From Ichthyophthirius multifiliis (Eukaryota > Ciliophora > Oligohymenophorea > Hymenostomatida), in contig NW_004087093.1 in the NCBI RefSeq assembly GCF_000220395.1, forward strand, positions 1,701 through 28,596: a stretch of DNA of 26,896 nucleotides, given 5' to 3'. The notes beneath the pieces were generated by a model, which did no database searches, was not told the DNA's origin, and saw nothing but the letters and a program-made list of their open reading frames with translations. The first letter of the stretch is position 1, and every line of letters starts with the position of its first letter. Positions 1 to 13,140 of the stretch are shown here, in pieces. The position numbers and the translations under genes are program-made.

Positions 1-147
1 TATTCTAATCTTAATTATTTTGTTATTATTATTAAAATTATTATTAATTTTTATATTTTATTTTTATAATTTTTAAATTAAATAAATAATTTAAAATTAA
101 AAATTTTTTAATGTTTAAATCTATACTAAATATATCTTATAAAATGA

Positions 148-184
<37 letters not shown>

Positions 185-1289
185 TTTTTTTAAAAAAAAT
201 AATATTAATAATATATATACCTGTATTTAATAGTTTAGCGATTTTCTCTTTATTCGTAAAAGCCAAAAAAGCTGATTTTACAGTAAAAAATTTCACAAAA
301 GCAAAACTCTAATATCCTCTATCAAAAAACTCCACATCTTCGACCCCTCCGAAATTAGTAGATAGGATATCTTTTATTTTATACTTACATTTATAGCTTA
401 TATTACTAATCCAAATCTCTCTAACTAAAAGGGTTTAATTAATTTAAGACCTATCTGCACTATTGAAACTTTCCAATGGTTGATTACTATTAATTTATTA
501 ATATTATTATTAGTGAATTTAATTATTATAATAATTAAAAGGATGAGCAGGAACAGGAGGATGAGTGACAGCAAAAGGTAAGTTTTATTAAAAGTTTTGC
601 ATTTAGTCACTATATTATTATTATTAATATTATAAAGGTGCAAAACTGGGGTTATTTTATTAAAAAACAAAATGTTATTTATTCATCATTATATTAGGAT
701 TTTAATATTGTTATTATTATTAATGTTATTAGTGTTATTAATGTTATTAATTTTATTAATGTTATTAGTGTTATTAATGTTATTATGTTACATGGGTTTT
801 GGGTTTTGCCAAAGAAAGAACCCAATTTTAGTTTGGATGGGCGACTTTATACACTACATTTTAAGCTTCACTAAAAATCTCGTAAATTACATATGCATAT
901 GTATTGTCGGGTTTATTAAAAAGCTTGAAGTCGTTTATCTTACCAAATTAAGAAAAATATTATAAGAGCTCCTCTTTATTTGCATTTCTTTCGATGTTAT
1001 TTATAAAAACTTTAGTTCCTTGTATATGAGTAGTTTTTGGCATTTCTGGTTATGGCTTGGTGTGTTAGAATTGATATTTTTGGCCAATTTAAGGAGGGTA
1101 GTGACTTTAGTAAAATATGTGTTTTTATTATTCAAATTATTATTGTTAAGCGGGCTTGTTTAGGATATTCGCGGGATTAGTAGTAGGGGCAGATATTATA
1201 GGATTTAGGTTTTTAGGGGATAAAAGTTAATTTAAACCGTAAATATTGTCATCGAACATTTAGTTTAGATATTGTTAATCTTGATTCAT
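1..1289 (-). CDS. Two-RRM RNA-binding protein with His/Gln repeats (3' end outside window)
   Basis: Read with TAA/TAG as Gln, the frame opens at the ATG at 1287-1289 (MNQDQQYLNQMFDDNIYG) and stays open to about 221. RRM1 covers residues about 92-148: RNP2-like KVFINNI, then EELLQYFSQFGKINDFKLF and RNP1-like NTYAYVIYE. A low-complexity linker follows, with HQQ repeats (about 700-785), poly-Gln and a Pro-rich piece (AVTHPPVPAHPFNYY). RRM2 covers residues about 288-350: RNP2-like IWISNI, then GGVEDVEFFDRGYQSFAFVKF. A probable intron lies at 136-220 (GTATATATATT...TTATAAG) and contains the long A tract. After it the frame continues as a Gln-rich tail to the window edge with no TGA, so the C-terminus is missing here. 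RRM proteins bind single-stranded RNA; the specific role (splicing, mRNA transport or translation) cannot be told. The domain call is firm, the last exon less so. Confidence 0.82.
152..182. repeat. Poly-A tract inside an intron
   Basis: An uninterrupted run of about 31 A residues lies at 152-182. It falls in the probable intron 136-220 of the minus-strand RRM gene, where it reads as poly-T upstream of the acceptor, that is, an extreme polypyrimidine-like tract. Confidence 0.8.
700..786 (-). repeat. 9-bp coding repeat encoding His-Gln-Gln
   Basis: The plus strand repeats ttattaatg / ttattagtg about nine times with small variants. On the coding strand this is CAT/CAC TAA TAA, read as (His-Gln-Gln)n under the ciliate code. 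It links the two RRM domains. With the standard code the same bases look like a Leu/Met-rich plus-strand ORF, which is an artefact. Confidence 0.8.
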
Positions 1290-2713
1290 TTTTTTTTATT
1301 TATTTATTTATATTTATATATATATTTTTTTAAATAAAGGAAATAGTTTTTATTTTTTTAAAGAAAAAAATATATTTATATACTTTTTTTATTTTTATAA
1401 TTTATTTTTTATTTTCCTATATGTAATTTAAGTAATTATAATCATAATTAAATTTTTTTGTTAATGAATATTACATATATATATAATTAAAATAGATTAT
1501 ATTTAAAAAAATAATGAATGAAAGTAATAGTTTGAATTTAAATATTATTACAAACATAAATCCAGAGTCAAAATTACTTAAATAATCGCAATTTATAATT
1601 GTCAAATATTAAAGTTTATTGAAAAAATTGATATAAATTTTTTGTAGGCTATAAACTGATATATAAATTAATTAAAATTAAAAAAATAATAATATTATAT
1701 ATTATAAATAAATAAAATATGAATTTAATGAAGAAAATTATAATTAAATTAATAAATTTAAAATTTTTGATTACTAAATTAGTTAATATTAATTATTTTG
1801 AATTAAATTAAATATATATATATATATATCTAATATATTAATTATTATAAATATATTTTGTTTTTACTTTTTTATATATATTATTATTTAATTTTAATTT
1901 ATATTTTTTTAAAAAATACTTATTTATTTTTTTGAATTTAAAAAAAGAATTTAAATAAAATTTTATAAAGTTTTATACTTTATTTTTTCATGATATATTA
2001 TTAAAAAAAATATTAAAATATGTCAGTATATATTAATTTTAATTATTTAATTCAATATTTTTGTTAAAAAAAAATTAAATAAATTCTTTAATTTTTGTTA
2101 TTATAGTTTTTATTTTTTATGTAAATTTAAAAATTAATAAATTAAAAAATTAATAAACTAAGAATTTTTTATTAAAAAATTACTTTATATATTAATATTT
2201 TTAATCCTATATATTATTTTAATTAAATATAATTACAAAAAATATTATACTAATTTGTGTTTATAAATACCTTTATTTTACATTATTTTATATAATTATA
2301 TAATGATATATATATTTTTGATTATATAATAGTATAATGATTCATATTTTTTGTTATTTTCTTTCTAATTTTTTTAAAAATATATATTTAATTCCATGTT
2401 TTATTATGTAAATAAAATACTACAAATACATTTGAATATATTTTCTTTAAAATATACAAATAAATATATTATTAATTATTTTATTTAAAAGATTTTTTAA
2501 TTTAAATATATTTAATTCTTTTTATTTAAAAATATATAATTTATAACCATAAAAATAAAAAAATATTACATATATATAAAGAAAATATTAAATATATAAA
2601 TATTTTATAAAATTAAATAATAATTTATATTAATAAACATTTAATAAATATTTCATATGTAAAATGTTATTTTTTTTATTTATTATTTAATATATTATAT
2701 TGTAAATCTTTTA
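1290..2713. other. AT-rich intergenic stretch
   Basis: About 1.4 kb of nearly pure A/T between the 5' end of the RRM gene and the stop of the kinase gene. It holds short AT repeats (for example 1812-1829 and 2308-2320) and one small TGA-free frame at 1514-1801. I see no other coding-like block, RNA gene or mobile element. Confidence 0.6.
1514..1801 (+). CDS. Possible small hypothetical protein (95 aa)
   Basis: From the ATG at 1514 a frame of 95 codons runs to a TGA at 1799-1801 under the ciliate code. It starts MNESNSLNLNIITNINPE and has mixed composition for about the first 55 residues (S, T, E, P, C, R). It then becomes Asn/Gln/Tyr-rich, as random AT-rich DNA would. No domain is recognised. 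The lower-AT patch at about 1550-1640 is the only thing that sets it apart from its surroundings. It may be a real small gene, an exon of a larger one, or chance. Confidence 0.25.
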
Positions 2714-5835
<3,122 letters not shown>

Positions 5836-6093
5836 TTTTTTATATTTATTTAATAAATATTTAATAATTTAAAAAAAAAAAATTAAATGTCCTTTTTTTT
5901 TTTTTTTTTTTTTTTTAATTAAAAATAAATTTGAATTTTTACTTAAAAATATAAAAAAAACACTTTAAATATTTATTAATTTTTATAAAAAAAAATTATT
6001 TAAAAATTTAATATCGAAAATTTTTTTGTTTTATTAAATTAAAAAAAAAGAAAAAAAAAAAAAAAAAATCAAATTAAAATTTAAAAAAAATAT
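5836..6093. promoter_or_regulatory. Divergent 5' region shared by kinase and Lys/Glu-repeat genes
   Basis: Only 258 bp separate the start codons of the minus-strand kinase and the plus-strand Lys/Glu-repeat gene, so both promoters must lie here or overlap. The segment is A/T with long homopolymers (poly-T at about 5891-5916, poly-A at about 6041-6068). No specific motif is recognisable. Confidence 0.4.
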
Positions 6094-7503
6094 ATGGACA
6101 CAGAAAATTAATAATAAAATATTATTCTAACAAAAGAACTTGACGAATGGTTAAGTAAAACAATTTAGCCTTATTAACAAAGAATAGAGCTTCTTGAAAA
6201 AAGCTAAATGTAAAAAGATGCTTAAATACTTTCTTTAAAATTAGCCATTTAAAAAATGAATGAACTCTTATTAACTTTTGATAAAAAATCTGCTACTAAT
6301 ACATCTCATATACCTGCACCTTCTCATCATATACCAGCTTCTAAATTATCTGTTAGTAATATTTTATATATATATATTATTATTTATTTATTTTTTTGAT
6401 AGAAAAAGAAGATGAAATAAAAAAAGCTGCTGGAGATACATAAAAAAAAAGATCAATAACAGAATTAAAAGAAGAAAAAAAAAATAGTAAGTTGAAGAAA
6501 AAAAAAGACTTTGGCAGTAATAAAAGAAACAAGTAATAATTAAAGTAAATAGAATTTAGATACTGAAGATAAAAATTAAAAATTATAAAATAAATCTTAA
6601 GTCGAAACAAAGAAAGTCGAAAAAAAAGAAGAAAAAAAATAAGAAAAAACAATTGAAAAAAAGACAATTGAAAAAAAACGGGAAGAAAAAAAGCATGAAA
6701 AAATAGAAAAAAAAAACGAAAAAAAACAAGAAAATACAATTGAAAAAAAAGAAATAAAAAAAGAAGTAAAAAAAGATGAAAAAAAAGATGAAAAAAAAGA
6801 TGATAAAAAAAAAGATGATAAAAAAAATGAAAAAACAGATGAAAAAAAAGATGAAAAAAAAGAAGAAAAAAAAGAAGAAAAAAAAGAAGAATAAAAAGAT
6901 GAAAAAAAAGATGAAAAAAAAGATGAAAAAAAAGCTAATCTTTAAAAAACAAAAAAAGATGAAGAAATTAAAAAAAATTAAGATTTGAAAAATAAAGATA
7001 AATAAACTTAAAATAAACAAATAGAAAAAAAAGAAAATTCTCATCCTGTTATTAAAGGAAAAAAAAGTAGTGATAATAAAAATACAAAAAAATAAGATCA
7101 AAATGAAGTAAAAGAATAAACAATAGAAAAAAAAGAATACATAAATGAAGTTAATGGTAAAAAAGAAGAAATAAAAAAAGAAGAAGTTATTGAAGATCCT
7201 ATAGTATAAATTGAAAAAAAATAAGATAAAAATGAAGAAATAAGTGTGTCATTAAATAAAGATATAATAGAAAAATAAATAAATGAAGAATAATTAAAAG
7301 TATAAAAAAATATAAATTTAAAACTAAATAAATATATATTAATATATATATATATATATTTATTTAAATTTTTTTTATTTTTTAATTTTTTTTATTTATA
7401 TATTTAAATTTATTTATATTTAATTTCATTTTATTAGGAAAATTTTGTTAGTGAATAAAAATAAGAATCATAAAATTAAGATGATGATGATGAAATTATT
7501 TGA
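6094..7503 (+). CDS. Lys/Glu/Asp-repeat low-complexity protein, function unknown
   Basis: Start ATG 6094, TGA 7501-7503. The first 85 residues are ordinary and partly coiled-coil-like (LTKELDEWLSKTIQPYQQRI, then a Leu-rich helix), followed by a His/Pro/Ser linker (SHIPAPSHHIPAS). Intron 1 is 6356-6402. The bulk is a highly charged array of short units (KKDE, KKEE, KKDD, EKKTIEKK) from about 6600 to 7290, ending after intron 2 (7300-7437) in SQNQDDDDEII. Such charged arrays are common in ciliate and parasite cytoskeletal or nucleolar proteins, but no family is recognised. Between 6486 and 6518 the frame moves by one base. Either a 31-bp intron (6487-6517, GTAAG...GGCAG) is spliced out or the nine-A run at 6498-6506 is miscounted. 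Codons are almost all A/G, so the opposite strand shows long false Phe-rich frames. Confidence 0.75.
6771..6930 (+). repeat. Imperfect 12-bp coding repeat (Asp-Glu-Lys-Lys)
   Basis: Tandem units of gatgaaaaaaaa and gaagaaaaaaaa, with substitutions, encode (D/E)EKK repeats of the charged protein. The purine-only strand over about 160 bp is an extreme polypurine tract. Confidence 0.8.
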
Positions 7504-7690
7504 TTTTATTATATTTATAATATTTTTATTTTTATAATTATTTAAATAAAAAAAAAAGTAATATTTATTTTTAATAAAAAAATATTTTGTTCTATTTATT
7601 AAAATATTTTATTTTTCAAAATATTTTTAATAAAATATAAATAAAAATTTATTTTATTAATTATCATTATTATACAATAACAAAAAAAAA

Positions 7691-8750
7691 ATGCTTTTAA
7701 TTAATAATAAATAATAAAACTAACATTAATTGAAACTTTAAAAATCTTTTTCATTGAAATAAATCTAATTTAATGCTACTTAATAATTTCCATTCTTATC
7801 ATCATAAAAAAAACGAAGTTCCAAAGTATCACTTCCCCATATTGATAATTAATTATAAATTTCAAATAAAAAACTAGTATTTATTGGCGAAGGAAATAAT
7901 GATTAACTAATAAGAGATTATTTTGATAAAAAGTAAATAAAAAAAAAAGTAAAAACAAAATAATAAAAAATAGAAATTAAAATTGGATAATATTATAAAA
8001 AAACTTCAAATATATACAAAAATATCACTTTAAATGGGTACAATCATAATATGAGATTGACTGGTAGTTTTTTAAAGAAGGGCAAATAGTAAACCATATT
8101 TACAATATAAGCATTATATCAAATAAATCAAGACTTAACTAAACTCTAAAAGAGTTCGAAAATAAATAAAAGAATCCTTTTAATATTGACTCTACTTAAT
8201 TTTTGCCTCTCACCTTTCGATTAGATGTCATAAGAGAATAATATTCTATAGAAGAATAATAATTTTTAAACTAAAAAAATTAAGGGATTTGGATAAATAA
8301 ACCTAGTAATGAGAATTAAGGTAAAGGTATTTAAATGATTTCGGATATTAAAAAATTCAAAAATGAATTTGTTATTTTAAAAGATAATTCTTACTCTTTT
8401 AAGTAAAACGGTCAAATTGTTTCTACTAAATATCCAGTTTTTCATAAAACTTCAATTATTTAGAAATATATAGAAAATCCACTTTTATTAGATAGGAAAA
8501 AATTTGATATTAGATGCTATTTACTAATCGTATCTACAAATCCATTTATAGTCCTTTTTAATTAAGGTTATTTAAGATTATCTATTAATGAATATAATAA
8601 GAGTAAATTTATATAAAGTTTAATTTAATATTTATTTAATGTAATAATTTTATAATAAAAATTATAAAAAAAAAATATAAATTTTATATTAAAAAATTAA
8701 ATAAATTAAATGTAAATAATAAAAATGAAAATAAATATAAATATATAATA

Positions 8751-8796
<46 letters not shown>

Positions 8797-9437
8797 TAAT
8801 ATAAATAGTGCAAGTGAAAAATTCACACATTTAACTAATGCTGCTATATAAAAAAGACATCCAAGTTTTTTACAAAATAAAGAAAATACCATTTGGAGTT
8901 ATTAAAAATTTAGGGTTTCTTTAATATTTTTTATTAATTTTTAAAAATACTTCTTAATTTTTTTTTATTTATTTAATCTTTTTTAACTCTCAATATAATT
9001 AAAATATAATTTATACATTTTCTAATGTTGATTATGTTTTTAATAAAAAAGTTAAAGAAATTTAAATATTAAATATTTTAATAAATTTTTTAATTAAGTT
9101 TTCTAATATATTTTTATATAAATAAATCAAGGATTATTTAATATATAATTATAATATTTAAAAATGTGTAAGTAGATGAACTTGATAATAAAATAAAATC
9201 TATTTTAACTTATGTTATGATATCAATTGAAAAAAGAATTGATAAAAAAAAGGATGCTTTGAATTATTAGGTTGTGATATTTTGATTGATAGTAATCTAA
9301 GACCTTATTTAATAGAAATAAATTCTAATTCAGCAATAGTTACTGGTAATATAAATATATATAAAAATATATATAAATTATATATATAAAATATATATAA
9401 AAATATATAAATAAATGTATATAAATATTTATATATA

Positions 9438-9468
<31 letters not shown>

Positions 9469-9773
9469 ATTTAATTATATTTTTTACTTTTAATATTATT
9501 ATTTTATATTTTTTTTTTATAATAATTATATTATAATTATTATGATTTTTTTTACTTATTATTATTAAGTAATATAATTTTTTTATTTTTTATATAGATA
9601 CTTTAGTATAATAGTAAATTATTCCCTAAGTTGTTAAAGATACTCTAGATATAGTTTTAAAATTTTATCAAGATGGAAAATTAAGTTTATATAATAAATG
9701 TTTTACTTTATTAATTGATGTTTCAATTTAATATTGTTATTTATAAAAGCAAACAGATTAGAATCTAATTTGA
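7691..9773 (+). CDS. Tubulin-tyrosine-ligase-like (TTLL) amino-acid ligase
   Basis: Start ATG 7691 (MLLINNKQQ), TGA 9771-9773. TTLL blocks in order: KLVFIGEGNNDQLIRDYF (about residues 61-78), FKWVQSQYEIDWQFF, PLTFRLDVIREQYS, GIWINKPSNENQGKGIQMI (ATP-grasp Lys/Gly loop), SIIQKYIENPLLLDRKKFD followed by IRCYLLIV, FNQGYLRLS, KFTHLTNAAIQKRHPSF, CFELLGCDILID and LRPYLIEINSNSAIVTDT (metal-binding Glu/Asn). The family adds Tyr, Glu or Gly to tubulin tails in cilia and cortical microtubules; which amino acid cannot be read from this alone. Introns: 7933-7973, 8603-8795 (AT-repeat filled), one poorly bounded within about 8910-9175, and 9346-9597. Before GCFELLGCD the frame slips by one base in an eight-A run (9244-9251); one more A restores it. 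The stop is 248 bp from the stop of the convergent GOLD-domain gene. Confidence 0.9.
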
Positions 9774-10021
9774 TATATTTTTTTTAATATAAAAATATTT
9801 AAATTAAATGATAAAAATAATAGTGTAAATAAATTAATAATATATTTAATTATATATTGATATGTAAATTTTTACTAATAAAATAAGATATTTAAAATTT
9901 ATTTTATTTTTTCCAAATTTGATTTTTTTTTGTTTTAAAATATTAATTATATATAAAAAAAAGAATTAAATTTAAAATAAATGAAATTTTATTTAATATT
10001 TATATATATAATAATACATTT

Positions 10022-10900
10022 TCATTTATTTTTAGAATTAATATAATTTTATATTTATTCACCCATTAATTTACTCTCAGGTTCTAAAACTAAGCATCTA
10101 AATCTTAGATTTTTCTCATTATACCAACTATATGTATTATCAAATTCTATTTAATAAATACCTGGTTTTACAGCTAATAATACAACTTTATAAGGAATTT
10201 AAGAAGAATCAATTCTTTAATTTAAAAGAATTACATTTTAATTTTCATCTTAGAAGTCTATTTTTTATAATTAAACTCTTATATCATGTTTTATTGTTGC
10301 AAATCCTAAATATATAATACTCATAGGAAATTTGATTTCTACATAATGTATATAACCTAATATTTTTAATTTTTATATATATATAAGAAAAATAAAATTA
10401 CTTTTTTCAGCCTCTACTATTGTAGATTAAGCGAAACTATTTCTAATATTTAGATTCGAAAATTGTTAAATATGTTTATTATAAATAGTATTTTCTATAT
10501 ATTTTTTATCAAAATATTATGATTTTAATAACTTTTATATATTCTTATATTTTTAATCTAAAATAATATTTTAGAAATCTTCATATATTTCAAATAAAAA
10601 ATTAGCGGCTAATTATTCGTTTTCCTCTTGGGAGTTTTCAAGAACTGAAAGAATCGGATTTTGAAGATTATCTCGAAATAAAGGAAAGTTTATATATATT
10701 GTTCTTAGTAAATTTATTGTATATTTTATAATTTCTTAGTCTTGTAAAAACAATAATAAAGAATTTACTATTAAAGCTATATTTCCATATATAAAATCAC
10801 TATTTTTTAATACATTAGTTATTCCTCTCATTTCATATAATGCAACAAATCCCATTTAATAATTCTATAAATTTAAAATATATATAAGAATATATATATA

Positions 10901-10935
<35 letters not shown>

Positions 10936-11875
10936 ATATAAATATATATATATATATAATAAAAAAAATATATATATATATATAATTAAATTAAATTTTT
11001 AATTACATCATTTTATTCTTTTTTTTTATTTTCTTCAGGCTAATGTTTAAAAAATTCAATTTTTTTATCTTTTTCGAATTCTATTTTAACTTTCGGATTA
11101 AAAATTAAAGTTAATACAAATTTACATAAATAAACCATAAAATCTTTCGCTGAATTATCTTTTTTATCAATATTTAAAGGAATTCTACATAAAGCTCTAA
11201 TTATTTAAGATGTCTGGTTAAAAAGGCTCATTTATTATGGATAATTAGAACATGTTTATGAAAAAATATCAAGTAATAATTCCAGTGCTTATGTTTTTTT
11301 AAAAAATCATTATTTTCTGACAAAAAAAGGATATCCCCTAAAAATTTTTAGTTTTCTTTTAACAAATCTTAATTTAAATTTGGGTTTAATGTAATGGGTT
11401 CTATATTGTATTAATTTTCATTGTTTGTTTTTAAAATATGGTTAATTAATTAATTTAATTAATTGCATATTTCAAGGCCATTTAAAATACTTATGCAATT
11501 ACAAATTGTATTTATTAAATTTATTTAGATACTGGGATTTTCTATTTTTTATATAAGTTCGCTTTTAAATAAGTTTATTAATATATGAGCTATTTTGTAG
11601 GATTTGCTGAATTAATTACTCTCATTTTCTAATATTTGAGTAAGCTTTTGGATTTCTTTGTCGTTTAAGTAAATTTTTTTGATACTGTTTTCAATATTTA
11701 TTGCACATTTAGTGGAATTATGTCTTTAAAAATCTATTTATTCATCTTATTAAATACCTTAATTGTTATATACTTTAAATAGTTTTTGGATTTGTTGGAT
11801 TTATTATTGGAGATTTTCGTTTGTTATTTTTGGATCGTATATTGTTTTATCTATATGTTAAAAAAGTAGGTCCAT
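10022..11875 (-). CDS. Helical-repeat protein with C-terminal GOLD-like domain, unrecognised
   Basis: Start ATG 11873-11875 (MDLLFQHIDKTIYDPK), TGA 10022-10024, about 550 residues. The N-terminal two thirds is all-helical and armadillo/HEAT-like: SYKIAHILINLFKSEL, ALELLLDIFSQTCSNYP, IIRALCRIPLNID, FVALYEMRGITNVLKNSDF, IIKYTINLLRTIYINFPLF and LAANFLFEIYEDF. The last 110 residues resemble a GOLD beta-sandwich: YVEIKFPMSIIYLGFATIKH, IRVQLQKIDFQD, QRIDSSQIPYKVV and PGIYQIEFDNTYSWYNEKNL, then RFRCLVLEP. The PG.Y...FDN.YSW signature is typical of GOLD domains in Golgi/lipid-trafficking proteins such as SEC14-like and p24 proteins, so a membrane-trafficking role is an inference. Introns: 10357-10401 and 10865-11006 (AT repeats). 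A frame break in a seven-A coding run (plus-strand T 11294-11300) needs one more A before ALELLLDIF. Confidence 0.8.
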
Positions 11876-12479
11876 TTTGTATAAGATTTTAAGAATATAA
11901 TATTTATGTATTTATTTTATATTAAATGTTTTATAGTTAATTAGTGTTATATATAAAAAAATATTTTTATTTTTATGATAGTATATAAATAATTCATATT
12001 ATATTTCTTTTTAATTGATTTAATTAATATATAAATATATATTTATTTATTTAAATATCAATTTTATATTTTCCCGTGAAATCAAAATTAAGTTAAGCAA
12101 ATTTTATTTTAAAATTTATTAATTTAAATACTTAATAATGTTTTCAGATTTTTTTTTATTTTTATTTTTCTATTTGAAATATTTTAATAATATAGATAGT
12201 ATTTTGAAGATTCAACTAAATAATATATTATTCTCTTAATTTTCTAGTATTTTATTTTTCACATTTTTTTTTATAAATCAAAATGATTATATTTTTATTT
12301 TTTTTTATATCAATTAAAATTTTAAAAATTAAATTTAATTAATTAAATTAAATTTTTTATAAAAATAAATAACATCAAAGATATAAAAAATAGTATAAAA
12401 TATAAGAATAATAGTTTTAATTATTATTATTAGTAAATAAGTTATTATAAAATAGTTAAAGTGTAATTAAATATTAATA
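11876..12479. other. AT-rich intergenic stretch
   Basis: About 600 bp upstream of the GOLD-domain gene, almost pure A/T with T-runs. I see no coding, RNA or repeat feature. The promoter of the minus-strand gene should lie in its left part. Confidence 0.5.
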
Positions 12480-13140
12480 TTATTAAATTATTAAGTCAGA
12501 AATCTCCATTAATAGATAAAAATATAAATTATTAATGGTACAAGAGAATAAAAAGAAGAATTAATAAAAGAAATTGAAAAAAATTCGATATTTGATAATA
12601 AAATAAAGAAATCTAAAATTATTAAAAATATAGATAAGAACATAATAAAAAAATTGACACTAAGTACATTTATCTAATAAAATAATAATTTACATAAATA
12701 AAATATTTACTTTTTATTAATTAAACTCTATTATTAGTAATTTAGATTAACATAATTAAATATAGACTATTTAAAACAAAATATAATATAATTTATTATA
12801 TGAAGAGATTATAAACTAAAATAAACAAAAATTAAAGAAAATAAATGCCTCTGATAAATAATAAGATTTATAAGAAAATCTTATTTAATTTAAAAAAATC
12901 TAAAAGAATATAAAAAATTTTTAACATTAAAATTACTTTATAAAATAAAAATCAATAAAAAATAAATAAAAAGCAAATAGGAAAGGAATTAATTAGTAAA
13001 AAAATATTAAAATTATAAGAATGCTCAATAGTAAAATAATAAATAAAAATAAAGTTATAAATGAGGAATTTTATTAGTTTAGTGTTTAAAGAATTTTATT
13101 ATATCTTGATATTAAATAAAAAATTAAAAATATATTGATA
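12480..13140 (+). CDS. Possible divergent or degraded gene (low confidence)
   Basis: Two plus-strand blocks are free of TGA under the ciliate code and have better composition than the flanks. Around 12537-12650 one reads NGTREQKEELIKEIEKNS then IFDNKIKKSKIIKNIDK. Around 12796-13110, in another frame, one reads LYEEIINQNKQKLKKINASD, later IIRMLNSKIINKNKVINEEF and YQFSVQRILLYLDI. All TGA triplets from 12801 to 13107 fall in one non-coding phase, as in the real genes nearby. I cannot define a start, an end or a splice joining the two frames, and glycine is nearly absent. It may be a divergent gene, a decayed gene, or AT-rich noise. No family is recognised. Confidence 0.25.

Noticed and set aside
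425-965. Standard-code ORFs on both strands (Leu/Met-rich 97 aa and Ile/Asn-rich 81 aa)
   Set aside because: They are shadows of the minus-strand RRM gene, which reads through with TAA/TAG as Gln and shows two RRM domains in another frame.
6380-7101. Phe-rich minus-strand and Lys/Met-rich plus-strand ORFs
   Set aside because: The Phe-rich frames are the antisense of the A/G-only coding tract. The Met/Lys frame is the out-of-frame reading of the same repeats.
8689-8892. Minus-strand 67-aa ORF with poly Tyr-Ile
   Set aside because: It covers an (AT)n intron and the KFTHLTN exon of the TTLL gene on the other strand.
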